64,000 bases of DNA, from assembly GCA_910576655.1 (NCBI GenBank), contig CAJTJC010000004.1:1-64000 (forward strand), given 5' to 3'. Position numbers and translations under genes: made by a program. Every line of letters starts with the position of its first letter. Position 1 is the first letter of the stretch. The notes beneath the pieces are model-generated. The model ran no database searches. It saw nothing but the letters and a program-made list of their open reading frames with translations, and was not told the DNA's origin. This DNA comes from an uncultured Christensenella sp. GTDB lineage: Bacteria; Bacillota; Clostridia; Christensenellales; Borkfalkiaceae. Shown here one piece after another: positions 8,599-16,936 of the stretch.

Positions 8599-9096
8599 AT
8601 GATAATTTTAGGACTTGACCCCGGGCTTGCGACTATGGGCTACGGGGTGGTTGAAAAAAAGAAAAACGACGACACGGTCGCGCTCGACTTCGGCGTCGTG
8701 CTAACCCCTAAGGACGAGAGCCTGCCCGTAAGGCTCGCCATGCTCGAAGAAGGGATAAACAACATTCTCAATAAATTCAAGCCTGACGAAATCGCGGTCG
8801 AAGAGCTGTTCTTTTCAAAGAACATAACCACGGGCATACCCGTCGCCCACGCGCGCGGGGTAATGCTGCTTACGTGCATCAAGTACTGCGGCAGGCTGTA
8901 CGAATATACGCCCAACCAGATAAAGCAGTCGCTTACGGGCTACGGTCGCGCCGACAAGGTTCAGATGCAGCACGTCGTAACCTCGATGCTGCGGCTTAAC
9001 AAAATTCCCCGTCCCGACGACGCTGCGGACGCGCTTGCGGTCGCATTGTGCCACGCGCACACGTCCCGCTTCGGCAAATTATTTAACATAAGGTAA
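8599..9096 (+). CDS. ruvC: Holliday junction resolvase RuvC
   Basis: RuvC cuts Holliday junctions moved by RuvAB. The 165-aa protein carries the RNase H-like active site: Asp7 in GLDPGLATMGYG, Glu68 in VEELFF, and Asp141 and Asp144 in PDDAADALAVALCH. Length is normal for the family. It starts the tight run ruvC-ruvA-ruvB-queA, with 2 to 4 bp between genes. Confidence 0.96.
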   Translation: MIILGLDPGLATMGYGVVEKKKNDDTVALDFGVVLTPKDESLPVRLAMLEEGINNILNKFKPDEIAVEELFFSKNITTGIPVAHARGVMLLTCIKYCGRLYEYTPNQIKQSLTGYGRADKVQMQHVVTSMLRLNKIPRPDDAADALAVALCHAHTSRFGKLFNIR

Positions 9097-9099
9097 ATT

Positions 9100-9687
9100 A
9101 TGATAGGATTTATAAAGGGTAAAATTCTTGCTATAACGCCTGACTACGCGCTGATTGAAACGGCGGCGGGGCTCGGGTTCGAGGTCGCCTGCTCGTACTC
9201 GGCGTTTTCCGCGCTTGCGGGTAAAAAAGAGGGCGAGCTGTATACTTATATGCAGGTGGGCGAAAACGGCGTCGCGCTTTACGGCTTTTCCTCTCAGGAA
9301 GAGAAAAATATGTTTTTAAAGCTTATAACCGTTTCGGGCGTAGGTCCCAAAATGGGTATAGCTATTTTGTCGGGGCTGAACACCGCGGACGTTGCCGCGG
9401 CGATTGCGACCTCGGATATAAAAAGGCTTTCGTCTGTCAAGGGGCTCGGCAAAAAGACTGCGGAGCGCATCTGTCTTGAACTGCGCGAAAAGGTCTCGGC
9501 GCCTGCGGTCAATGGCGGAGCGGCGGTCCCTCAGACCGCGGCTTACGGCGGCGACGAGGACGCGGTGGTTGCGCTTATGACGCTGGGCTTTTCGCGTTCG
9601 GAAAGCGAAAAGGCGATTTACCGCGCGCGTTCTCAGGGCGCGCAGTCCGTTGAAGATATTATAATGATTGCACTTAAAGGAATGTAA
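9100..9687 (+). CDS. ruvA: Holliday junction branch migration protein RuvA
   Basis: RuvA forms tetramers on the four-way junction and loads RuvB. The 195-aa protein shows the N-terminal OB-fold (MIGFIKGKI to about residue 62), the tandem helix-hairpin-helix region (LKLITVSGVGPKMGIAIL and LSSVKGLGKKTAERIC) and the C-terminal RuvB-binding domain (VVALMTLGFSRSESEKAI). It is complete and in the usual genomic position before ruvB. Confidence 0.96.
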   Translation: MIGFIKGKILAITPDYALIETAAGLGFEVACSYSAFSALAGKKEGELYTYMQVGENGVALYGFSSQEEKNMFLKLITVSGVGPKMGIAILSGLNTADVAAAIATSDIKRLSSVKGLGKKTAERICLELREKVSAPAVNGGAAVPQTAAYGGDEDAVVALMTLGFSRSESEKAIYRARSQGAQSVEDIIMIALKGM

Positions 9688-9690
9688 AAT

Positions 9691-10752
9691 ATGTTTTACG
9701 ACGACGAAGAGGAATTTGACGCCGAAGACAGATTAGTCAAAAGCACCAAGGGCGAATACGACGTCGAGGAAAACGTTCTGCGCCCCAAGACGCTTGACGG
9801 CTACGTCGGTCAAAGCAAGGTCAAGGAAAACTTAAACGTATATATGAACGCCGCAAAGGCGAGGGGCGAGGCGCTTGAACACGTCCTTTTATACGGCGCG
9901 CCGGGTCTCGGCAAAACCACGCTCGCGCACATTATTTCGAACGAAATGGGCGGTCAGCTTAAAATGACCAGCGCGCCCGCGATAGAGCGCAGCGGCGATT
10001 TGGCTGCTATACTCACCAACCTCAACGAGGGCGACGTGCTGTTTATCGACGAAATCCACCGTCTTAACCATAGCGTAGAAGAGATACTCTATTCGGCTAT
10101 GGAGGACTACGCGCTTGATATAATAGTCGGCAAGGGTCCCAGCGCGCGCAATATCCGCTTTTCGCTTAAAAGATTTACGCTTATAGGCGCGACCACCCGC
10201 GCGGGTATGATAGCAAACCCCTTGCGCGACAGGTTCGGCATAATCTGCCGTCTTGAATTGTACACCCCCGCAGAGCTACAAGAGATAGTAATGCGCAGCG
10301 CGAAAACGCTGAATATATCCATTGCCGAGGACGCCGCCAACGAGGTTGCCTGCCGTTCGCGCGGAACGCCGCGAATTGCCAACAGGCTGTTGAAGCGCGT
10401 GCGCGACTTCGCAACGATAAACGGCAATTCGACGGTTACCGTCAAGGACGCGAAATACGCGCTCGGCAGAATGGAAATAGACGACCTCGGTCTCGACGAA
10501 ATCGACAGGGCGTTGCTGCGCGCTATGATAGAAAAGTTCGACGGTAAGCCCGTCGGTCTCGAAACGCTTGCGGCAACCATTAACGAGGACGCGGGCACTA
10601 TCGAGGACGTTTACGAGCCCTATCTGTTGCAGCTCGGCTTTATCGCCCGCACACCGCGCGGCAGAATGATTTTAAAGGGAGGCTACGAGCATCTGGGCTA
10701 CAAGATAAGCGAAAAACAGCAGTTGCAGCTCACTCTTTTCGATAAGGATTAA
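9691..10752 (+). CDS. ruvB: Holliday junction DNA helicase RuvB
   Basis: RuvB is the hexameric AAA+ motor for branch migration. The 353-aa protein has RPKTLDGYVGQ near residues 31-41, Walker A GAPGLGKTT at 69-77, Walker B LFIDEIH at 117-123, sensor 1 IGATTRAG and the arginine finger region NPLRDRFG. The winged-helix C-terminus (about 270-345) is intact. Confidence 0.97.
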   Translation: MFYDDEEEFDAEDRLVKSTKGEYDVEENVLRPKTLDGYVGQSKVKENLNVYMNAAKARGEALEHVLLYGAPGLGKTTLAHIISNEMGGQLKMTSAPAIERSGDLAAILTNLNEGDVLFIDEIHRLNHSVEEILYSAMEDYALDIIVGKGPSARNIRFSLKRFTLIGATTRAGMIANPLRDRFGIICRLELYTPAELQEIVMRSAKTLNISIAEDAANEVACRSRGTPRIANRLLKRVRDFATINGNSTVTVKDAKYALGRMEIDDLGLDEIDRALLRAMIEKFDGKPVGLETLAATINEDAGTIEDVYEPYLLQLGFIARTPRGRMILKGGYEHLGYKISEKQQLQLTLFDKD

Positions 10753-10754
10753 CT

Positions 10755-11831
10755 ATGCAGTTTTTAAAAAGCGATTTTTATTACGATTTGCCCGAAGAGC
10801 TTATCGCGCAGACTCCCGCAAGCCCGCGCGACGCTTCGCGGCTGCTTGTCTACGACAGGACTTCGAAAAAAACCGAACACAGAATTTTTAAAGACGTAAC
10901 GGATTACCTCAAAAAGGGCGACGTGCTCGTCGTAAACAATACCCGCGTGCTGCCTGCACGCCTGTACGCGCGCACCGAAAACGGCGGCGCGGTCGAGGTC
11001 CTGCTTTTAAAGCGTCTCGATATAGATAAGTGGGAGGTGCTCGTAAAGCCCGGTAAAAAGTGCAAGATAGGCGCCCGCCTCGATATAAGCGACGGACTTT
11101 CGCTGACCGTCGAGGGCATAACCGAAAGCGGCGAAAGGATAGTGCGGTTTATCTACGACGGCGTGTTCGAGGAAATACTCGAACGCGTTGGAAATATGCC
11201 GCTGCCGCCGTACATAAAGAAAAAGCTCGAGGACAAAAACCGCTATCAGACGGTATACGCAAAGACGGACGGCTCTGCCGCCGCGCCTACCGCGGGTCTG
11301 CACTTTACGCCCGCTTTGCTTGAACGCATACGCGGAATGGGCGTCGAGGTCGCCGAGGTGCTGCTGCACGTCGGGTTGGGTACCTTCCGTCCCGTAAAGG
11401 AAGAGATAATAACCGACCATAAAATGCACTCGGAATATTACGAGGTGGGCGCCGAAGCCGCTGAAACCATAAACAGAGCCAAGCGCGAGGGCAGGCGTAT
11501 AATCGCGGTCGGTACGACCTCGGTACGGACGCTTGAAAGCGCCGCCGACGAAAACGGTCTTTTAAAGCCGTGCAGCGGCAATACCGAAATTTTTATTTAC
11601 CCGCCCTATAAATTTAAGTGCGTGGACGCGTTGATTACTAACTTCCACCTCCCCGAAAGCACGCTTATAATGCTCGTCGCCGCAATGACGGGCAGGGAAG
11701 AGATTTTGTCTCTGTATAACGAGGCGGTAAGGGAACGGTATCGTTTCTTTTCCTTCGGCGACGCGATGCTTATTGTAGGCAGGAGCGACGACGAAAAAGA
11801 GAAGCCGCAAGATATAGTAGATAAAGACTAA
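10755..11831 (+). CDS. queA: tRNA preQ1(34) S-adenosylmethionine ribosyltransferase-isomerase QueA
   Basis: QueA transfers the ribosyl part of S-adenosylmethionine to preQ1 in tRNA, giving epoxyqueuosine. The 358-aa protein has the family signatures YDLPEELIAQTPASPRDASR at the start, NNTRVLPARLYA, AAPTAGLHFT, and ITNFHLPESTLIMLVAAM near the end. It is the last host gene before the prophage. Its stop codon lies inside the loop of the terminator hairpin at 11805-11846. Confidence 0.96.
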   Translation: MQFLKSDFYYDLPEELIAQTPASPRDASRLLVYDRTSKKTEHRIFKDVTDYLKKGDVLVVNNTRVLPARLYARTENGGAVEVLLLKRLDIDKWEVLVKPGKKCKIGARLDISDGLSLTVEGITESGERIVRFIYDGVFEEILERVGNMPLPPYIKKKLEDKNRYQTVYAKTDGSAAAPTAGLHFTPALLERIRGMGVEVAEVLLHVGLGTFRPVKEEIITDHKMHSEYYEVGAEAAETINRAKREGRRIIAVGTTSVRTLESAADENGLLKPCSGNTEIFIYPPYKFKCVDALITNFHLPESTLIMLVAAMTGREEILSLYNEAVRERYRFFSFGDAMLIVGRSDDEKEKPQDIVDKD

Positions 11832-11846
11832 TCTTGCGGTCTTTTT
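11805..11846 (+). terminator. Rho-independent terminator overlapping the queA stop
   Basis: CCGCAAGAT (11805-11813) pairs with ATCTTGCGG (11831-11839), followed by TCTTTTT. The left arm is inside queA. The integrase gene ends only 30 bp further, so the prophage left junction probably falls in 11847-11875, or within this hairpin. Confidence 0.8.
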
Positions 11847-11875
11847 ACGCAGTATATAGTGTTTCATTAAAACGA

Positions 11876-13600
11876 TTATTCGTACAAAAATTTGTGTTCT
11901 ATGCCGTTTTTGAAACGTATCGAAAGAATTTTGCCATCCAGAATTACAATTTTTTTTATGACCGAATTGACGAAATCCTTGATGATTTTCGTGTCGATTT
12001 TTCGTATCATAGTATCGAAGTTCACATACCGTTTTGTAAGTAGTTGCTGACTCATTATGAAGTAAGACGCTTTTGCTATAAAGTCCTCGTCGGAGATCGA
12101 GAACGAAGCGGAAGCGTTTTTTTCTATCTCTTCAAGCCGAGCGTCTATTTGTTCGAGTTCGTCAGTAATTGTTTTGCGTTCGATAAAGTATTCCGTTTCG
12201 GGCATATCGCTTTCGCTGTACAGATACAAAGTTTTGAGACGTGCAAGCGCACGTTCTTTTTTTCGTTTCTCTGTAAGTAATAGATCGCGCTCGTTTATGG
12301 CGGTGTCGTCAATAGTTACGTTTTTCGGTTCGTATATATCTGTACCGAATTTGCCGGCGCGGAGCATATCATACATTTCCTGCAGACCCGCTTTGTCGAT
12401 GCCTTTCACGTCAGAGAACACGTCGCCACGAAGAAGTTTTTTCTCGAAAGTTTCAAGGCTTGTTGTTGCGCCGAAATTGTTTTGCGCTTTTATGATGTTT
12501 GCAACGTAGTTTAGTATGAATGGTCCTACCACGATGTCGGAAATGTATTTGTTGGGACAATCGTTAAAGCGGCGGTGGCGTGAGCATAGATAAATAGACG
12601 GGCGATAGCCGTTGTCGCGCTCCCTGTCAATCGTGGCGCACATCTGCGAGCCACACTTGCCACAGATAAGAATACCTGCGAAGATGTGAGTGTTCACTCT
12701 CGTGTATGTGCGCGGGCCGTCCTTGTTGCTACGGCGATTTGCTTTTAGTTGGTTGTTCACAGATTCCCAGCGTTCGCGGTCAACGATAGGTACGTGGTGG
12801 TCTTCAACCAGAATCCACTCCGATTCGGGGCGGCGGTTAGTTTTTAGACGATAGTTTGTTTTGCTTAAATCGTGCTTGTTGTATAGATAGTTTCCTATGT
12901 AGAACGGATTGGAGAGCATTGTCCTTGCAGTCGTCGGATTCCACGCTATTCCGCTGCGCGTCGAAAGTCCGTTTTCGTTTAGAAACTTGCACGTCTGCAG
13001 AAGGGAATGAGTTTCTTCATACTTGTCATAGATGGCGCGTACAGTCGCGGCTTCTTTTTCGTTGATTGAAAAGATTTTAGTAACTTTGTCGTAAGCGTAG
13101 CCGAAAGGTATGCGTCCGCCGTTCCATTGACCGTTATTTGCACGTGATACCATTACGGCGGTAACGCGCTCCGAAGTCATTTTACGTTCGAGTTCTGCGA
13201 AAATCAGAATGATTTTGAGCATCGCTTCGCCTATCGCGGTTGACGTGTCAAATTGCTCGTTTTTGCTGACGAACACTACGCCGAGACGTTTTAATTCTTC
13301 GTACATAGCGGCGAAGTCAAGCAGATTACGGGAAATGCGGTCAATCTTCCATACTATGAGATGAGAAAATTCGCCGGTTCGTAATCGCGCCATCATCTGT
13401 TGATAGCGCGGTCTGTCGGTGTTCTTTGCGGAATAGCCTGCGTCTTCAAAGATTTCGTATTCGGGAATATCGAGCGCATATTTCGCATAGTTGGCAAGGT
13501 CGCTTTTTTGTAAAGGAAGGCTGTCCTTGTCAATTTGCATATTTGTAGATACGCGGACATAAAGGGCAGCCTTCTTGTTAAGTTTAGATTCTTTCTGCAT
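11876..13600 (-). CDS. Large serine recombinase (phage integrase)
   Basis: The 574-aa protein integrates and excises DNA by a 5'-phosphoserine mechanism. The resolvase domain (about 10-150) has catalytic Ser18 in YVRVSTNMQ and IVWKIDRISRNLLDF. It is followed by a recombinase domain (GRIPFGYAYD), a zinc ribbon (ILICGKCGSQ with CSRHRRFNDCPN downstream) and a Lys/Glu-rich coiled-coil segment near 450-500. It lies at the left edge of the prophage, transcribed toward queA. The start overlaps the 3' end of the 13584 gene by 17 bp, indicating one operon with the repressor. Confidence 0.95.
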   Translation of the reverse strand: MQKESKLNKKAALYVRVSTNMQIDKDSLPLQKSDLANYAKYALDIPEYEIFEDAGYSAKNTDRPRYQQMMARLRTGEFSHLIVWKIDRISRNLLDFAAMYEELKRLGVVFVSKNEQFDTSTAIGEAMLKIILIFAELERKMTSERVTAVMVSRANNGQWNGGRIPFGYAYDKVTKIFSINEKEAATVRAIYDKYEETHSLLQTCKFLNENGLSTRSGIAWNPTTARTMLSNPFYIGNYLYNKHDLSKTNYRLKTNRRPESEWILVEDHHVPIVDRERWESVNNQLKANRRSNKDGPRTYTRVNTHIFAGILICGKCGSQMCATIDRERDNGYRPSIYLCSRHRRFNDCPNKYISDIVVGPFILNYVANIIKAQNNFGATTSLETFEKKLLRGDVFSDVKGIDKAGLQEMYDMLRAGKFGTDIYEPKNVTIDDTAINERDLLLTEKRKKERALARLKTLYLYSESDMPETEYFIERKTITDELEQIDARLEEIEKNASASFSISDEDFIAKASYFIMSQQLLTKRYVNFDTMIRKIDTKIIKDFVNSVIKKIVILDGKILSIRFKNGIEHKFLYE

Positions 13601-14147
13601 AATTATCTATCACGCTTTTAAGCGTTTCGTATGTCGCTTCTGTCGGGTAGAGTGCTTTCAAGGCATTGAGCGTCAGAGTTTTCTGTTCGCCGCATTGCTC
13701 GTTCAGTACGGAAGTGGGAAGAACATAGAATTTCCATTGTTCGAGATGCAAGGGTTCAATAATTTCGCGGTTAAGGCAATCGAGTAGGCAGAAGACATAT
13801 ATTTGCGATTTGCGTTCGCGCTTCACGATTTCGTTGTCATCAAAAACATAGGTCGGTGCAATACCGAAGATGGGAGATGAAAGAACATCGCTTTGCAATG
13901 ACTGAATGTATGCGGACGATTTGACTTCGATTACGTTGCCATTATATGGTATGCGGTAAGGTTCATTCGACTGGCGTAAAGTTACGTCAAGCTCAAGAGC
14001 GCTTGAAACGATATATTCAGCAAGTATGCTGCGCGTTACGCTGTTCGTAAGGTCTGACGATACCCACATAAGAAAGTCGGAAAGAAGACGGTTGACCGGC
14101 ATATCGTCATAAGTAAAATGTTCGTTGCCCGTATATAGTCTGTTCAT
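13584..14147 (-). CDS. Restriction-endonuclease-fold protein, paralogue of the 24720 gene
   Basis: The 187-aa protein is a clear paralogue of the 24720-25328 product: both start with TGNEH, share MPxNRLLSDF and end the core with IEVKxSAYxQS. The pattern Glu44 and I-E74-V-K76 resembles the PD-(D/E)XK nuclease core, but Arg65 replaces the Asp found in the paralogue, so this copy may be catalytically weak. It sits between the repressor and integrase on the minus strand, so it is likely made in the lysogen. Function is unknown; a role in superinfection exclusion is only a guess. Confidence 0.7.
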   Translation of the reverse strand: MNRLYTGNEHFTYDDMPVNRLLSDFLMWVSSDLTNSVTRSILAEYIVSSALELDVTLRQSNEPYRIPYNGNVIEVKSSAYIQSLQSDVLSSPIFGIAPTYVFDDNEIVKRERKSQIYVFCLLDCLNREIIEPLHLEQWKFYVLPTSVLNEQCGEQKTLTLNALKALYPTEATYETLKSVIDNYAERI

Positions 14148-14149
14148 AG

Positions 14150-14506
14150 TTATTCTCCGTCGCGTAATGCGTCTTTTTCTTTCTGCGTAAGATACTTGTC
14201 AAGTAAAGCAAAGAATACTTTTTTATCGTCGGCAGAAACCCTGTTCCAGACATCTATAATCGTTTTCTCTTCGATGTCTATATCATCTTTGCTCTGCGGC
14301 AAGTTTGTCAATCCGATAAGGTAATCAGACGACACATTGAGAGCAGATGCAACGTCTCGCAGTACAATCAGTATCGAAGGGGAAGCCTTATTGTTTACAT
14401 ATCGGGAAATGGTGGCTTCCGTAGTGTTCGCGTTGTCTGCGAGCCACTTCTGTGAAACGCCGCGATATTCGATTGCTGCCAAAAGTCTGTTTGAGAAGTT
14501 ATCCAT
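14150..14506 (-). CDS. CI-like XRE family repressor
   Basis: The 118-aa protein has an N-terminal helix-turn-helix: LLAAIEYRGVSQKWLADNAN followed by TTEATISRYVNNK (about residues 7-40). Its short C-terminal part lacks a peptidase domain. I start it at 14506 because GGAGGT lies seven bases upstream of that ATG; longer in-frame starts would begin inside the promoter region. It is divergent from the Cro-like gene at 14680, with operator TTACAGTTCTGTAA between them, the typical lysogeny switch. Binding of this protein to that operator is inferred. Confidence 0.85.
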   Translation of the reverse strand: MDNFSNRLLAAIEYRGVSQKWLADNANTTEATISRYVNNKASPSILIVLRDVASALNVSSDYLIGLTNLPQSKDDIDIEEKTIIDVWNRVSADDKKVFFALLDKYLTQKEKDALRDGE

Positions 14507-14617
14507 TGTTTTGACCTCCATAGTTACCATTTTAATATTTTTTGACCGAATAAGATAGCAAATTACAGTCATATTGATTTTTTTCTTAAAAATTATAATT
14601 TTACACCGTAAATCAGT

Positions 14618-14646
14618 TTGACAATTACAGTTCTGTAAGTTAGAAT
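14618..14646 (+). promoter_or_regulatory. Early rightward promoter with embedded operator
   Basis: TTGACA (14618-14623), a 17-bp spacer and TAGAAT (14641-14646) form a near-consensus sigma-A promoter. The spacer holds the palindrome TTACAG-TT-CTGTAA at 14625-14638, so a bound repressor would block polymerase. The same arrangement recurs at 54835 and, slightly changed, at 59959. Confidence 0.85.
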
Positions 14647-14679
14647 ATGAGTACAAACAAAAATTCATTGGAGTACGCT

Positions 14680-14904
14680 ATGAATACGAATTTGTTAAAA
14701 TCGGTAAGAGTTAAGAACGGCAAAACGCAAACCGATATGGCATCATTGATAGAGAAGTCTATTGACACCTATGCGAAGAAAGAAAGGGGCGAAGTTTACT
14801 TCACGCCGGCAGAGATGGTTAGAGTATCGCGGACGCTAAACCTTACGTTTAGTGAGTTCAACGATATTTTTTTTAACTCTGAATTACAGTTCTGTAATTT
14901 TTAA
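14680..14904 (+). CDS. Cro-like XRE family regulator
   Basis: The 74-aa protein is almost entirely a helix-turn-helix domain (LLKSVRVKNGKTQTDMASLI, then KSIDTYAKKERGEV). The start at 14680 is preferred: GGAG lies six bases before it, and an in-frame ATG at 14647 would be at or before the expected transcription start of the promoter ending at 14646. Position opposite the CI-like gene supports a Cro role. A second copy of the operator palindrome overlaps its 3' end (14882-14899). Confidence 0.8.
   Translation: MNTNLLKSVRVKNGKTQTDMASLIEKSIDTYAKKERGEVYFTPAEMVRVSRTLNLTFSEFNDIFFNSELQFCNF
14882..14899. promoter_or_regulatory. Second repressor operator
   Basis: AATTACAG-TT-CTGTAATT is an 18-bp site with 8-bp arms and the same core as the operator at 14625. 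It lies at the end of the Cro-like gene, upstream of the 14956 regulator, and could allow autoregulation or looping. Confidence 0.7.
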
Positions 14905-14955
14905 CTGCCTTCGCTTTTAACAATTACATTATATCGCAAACGGGGTAAATTCACA

Positions 14956-15459
14956 ATGGGAAACGACTCTACGAAACCTAACGAAAACATCTACTTCAAG
15001 TGTAGAAAAGAAGCCGCTTTATACGACGAGAGACTACGGAGCCGCGAAAGCGCCGCAGACCTGCTCGGCGTAAGTCCTTCATCGCTTGCGGATTATGAGT
15101 TAGGAAATACGAAAGTTGTCCCCGTCGATAAAGTCAATTTGATGGCAGACCTGTATAATGCACCGCAATTAAAAACGATGTATTGCAAGCACGATTGTCC
15201 GATAGGAGATTGCCTGACGCTTGCGACTGAAATCCCCAGCCTTGAAACGGTGGTTCTGCGATTGCTGAACAATCTTGAAGACGGGAAATTATCGGAAGTT
15301 AAAAGACAGTTGATAAACATTGCGGCAACGGAAGGCATTTCTACGCAGAATGTACATTCGATTGACGAAATCCTGAAATATCTCGATAGGCTTGTCGAGT
15401 CGGTAAGCGGGCTGAAATTGCTGTGTACGAAAACGAAGGCGGCGATAGAAGGCTTATGA
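14956..15459 (+). CDS. Phage helix-turn-helix protein, 167 aa
   Basis: An N-terminal XRE-like domain (LRSRESAADLLGVSPSSLAD followed by YELGNTKVVPVDKV) precedes a Cys-containing segment (YCKHDCPIGDC, about 76-86) and an all-helical C-terminal half. The cysteines might bind a metal. The next gene overlaps by 4 bp (ATGA). It lies in the early region and probably regulates early genes; targets are unknown. Confidence 0.75.
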   Translation: MGNDSTKPNENIYFKCRKEAALYDERLRSRESAADLLGVSPSSLADYELGNTKVVPVDKVNLMADLYNAPQLKTMYCKHDCPIGDCLTLATEIPSLETVVLRLLNNLEDGKLSEVKRQLINIAATEGISTQNVHSIDEILKYLDRLVESVSGLKLLCTKTKAAIEGL

Positions 15460-15605
15460 CGAAGGAAAGCATTTTGAAATATCTCGAAGAAGTTTTCGGG
15501 ATCAAGTCTGAAAGCGAACTCAATGCGGCTATGGCATCAGCGGAAAAGTTGAACGTCGGAATAATGACAAAAGGAGCAAAGAATGATAAATCTACCCGAA
15601 CTTAA
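15456..15605 (+). CDS. Small phage protein, 49 aa
   Basis: The start overlaps the previous stop as ATGA. The short product (begins MTKESILKYLEEVFG) is probably helical and is not a family I recognise. Its 3' end overlaps the start of the RecE-like gene at 15583. Tight coupling on both sides supports translation. Confidence 0.55.
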   Translation: MTKESILKYLEEVFGIKSESELNAAMASAEKLNVGIMTKGAKNDKSTRT

Positions 15606-16191
15606 AGAATTGCAGTTTTGCGAGAAAACACACACGTACACGGTAAACGGATTTGTTGTACCAAGCGTGTCAGAAATAATGAAACCGTTGTCGGCAGCGC
15701 ATTACGGCGGAATAGACACAGATACGTTGAACAAAGCCGCAAACAGAGGAACGATAGTCCACGCAGCGGTAGAAAACTACCTGTTGTTTGGAATTGAAGA
15801 CATCAGTAAGGAGTTGCGTGGCTACTTCGACGGGTTCAAAAAGTGGATAGACGAAGTTAAGCCGGTGCCTATCAAGACGGAGTGCAGAATATATCACAAA
15901 ACGCTTAACTATGCAGGAACGGCAGATTTGCCGTGCTATATAGACGACGTGCCGACGCTGGTCGATTTCAAGACTACCGCGACGGTTGCGAAGGTACTCA
16001 CAAGAGTTCAGCTCGAAGCGTACAAAAAGGCGTTTGAAAGCCACGATGTAAAGTTTGAGCGCAAACTCATCATTCAATCCAGAAAAGACGGGACATATCA
16101 CGCGGAACAGCACCCGATAACAGATGCAGAAAGTTGGAAGGTATTTACCGAGTTGCTTGATGTGTACCGCTTTATCAAAAAAAATCAGTAG
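15583..16191 (+). CDS. PD-(D/E)XK exonuclease, RecE/Cas4-like
   Basis: The 202-aa protein resembles phage exonucleases that resect DNA ends for single-strand annealing. RGTIVHAAVE (about 58-67) is the conserved His region, and LVDFKTTA near residue 126 gives the D...(D/E)XK catalytic core, followed by a QLEAY helix. It lies two genes before a Bet/RecT annealing protein, the usual recombination pair. The start has AAAGGAGC upstream. Confidence 0.8.
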   Translation: MINLPELKELQFCEKTHTYTVNGFVVPSVSEIMKPLSAAHYGGIDTDTLNKAANRGTIVHAAVENYLLFGIEDISKELRGYFDGFKKWIDEVKPVPIKTECRIYHKTLNYAGTADLPCYIDDVPTLVDFKTTATVAKVLTRVQLEAYKKAFESHDVKFERKLIIQSRKDGTYHAEQHPITDAESWKVFTELLDVYRFIKKNQ

Positions 16192-16201
16192 GAGGTTTCA
16201 A

Positions 16202-16921
16202 ATGGAACAGGAAGAACAGGTTGTGGCCGTATTGCCCGAAGTTGTTGAAGGTAAAACGGTTGCGGAAGCGGAGATGAGCAGAGAAGTTACCGCAGTCGAA
16301 GAGAGAGCGGGGCAGATTACGATTGCAACGCAAGGCGACTACGAAGACGCTGCGGCGTTCGGAAGGCTCATCAAACAGAAATCGGCGCAGATTATCGAAT
16401 TTTTTGCACCGATGAAGAAGGCGGCTCACGAAGCGCACCAGAACATCTGCACCCGTGAAAAAGAAATGCTCGCGCCGCTCATTGCAGCAGAGAAAACGGT
16501 CAAGCAGGTTATGGGCGACTACGTAATGGAGCAGGAACGCAAAAGACGCGAAGAGGAAGAGCGCGTAAAACGTCTTGCCGAAGCGGAAGCTGAAAAGAAG
16601 TTGCAGGAAGCAATGGCTCTCGAAGCGAGCGGCAAGCAGGATGAAGCGGAAGCGGCGCTTATGGAAGCGGACATCGTAGACAGCGCGAGCAGGAACGTAA
16701 TCGTGGAAGCGCCGAAGATTAAGGCGGACGGCACGTCGTCCAGTATCGATTGGGAAATCACGGCGGTAGACGACGGCAAAGTTCCCGTCGATTTTGCGGG
16801 TATGTGCATCAGACCCGTAGATACGAAAGCAATTCTCAAACTCATTCGGGCATCGAAAGGGCAGATTAAGATACCCGGCATCCAGTACAAATCTGTCGCA
16901 AAATTATCTTTCAGGAAATAA
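16202..16921 (+). CDS. Phage recombination-module protein with long coiled coil
   Basis: The 239-aa protein sits between the exonuclease and the annealing protein, where many phages carry a DUF1351-like accessory protein. GGAGGT precedes the ATG at 16202. Residues about 50-150 are strongly helical and charged (ERKRREEEERVKRLAEAEAE), predicting a coiled coil. The C-terminal domain ends in a compact basic region (YKSVAKLSFRK). Its biochemical role is not established. Confidence 0.7.
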   Translation: MEQEEQVVAVLPEVVEGKTVAEAEMSREVTAVEERAGQITIATQGDYEDAAAFGRLIKQKSAQIIEFFAPMKKAAHEAHQNICTREKEMLAPLIAAEKTVKQVMGDYVMEQERKRREEEERVKRLAEAEAEKKLQEAMALEASGKQDEAEAALMEADIVDSASRNVIVEAPKIKADGTSSSIDWEITAVDDGKVPVDFAGMCIRPVDTKAILKLIRASKGQIKIPGIQYKSVAKLSFRK

Positions 16922-16936
16922 TCGGAGGTTTTCAAA

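Noticed and set aside
11850..11866. ATAGTGTTTCATT near the integrase and CATAGTGTTCAGT at 59895 as an attachment repeat pair
   Set aside because: Only about eight bases match and the second copy lies inside the phage, behind VR2, not at a junction.
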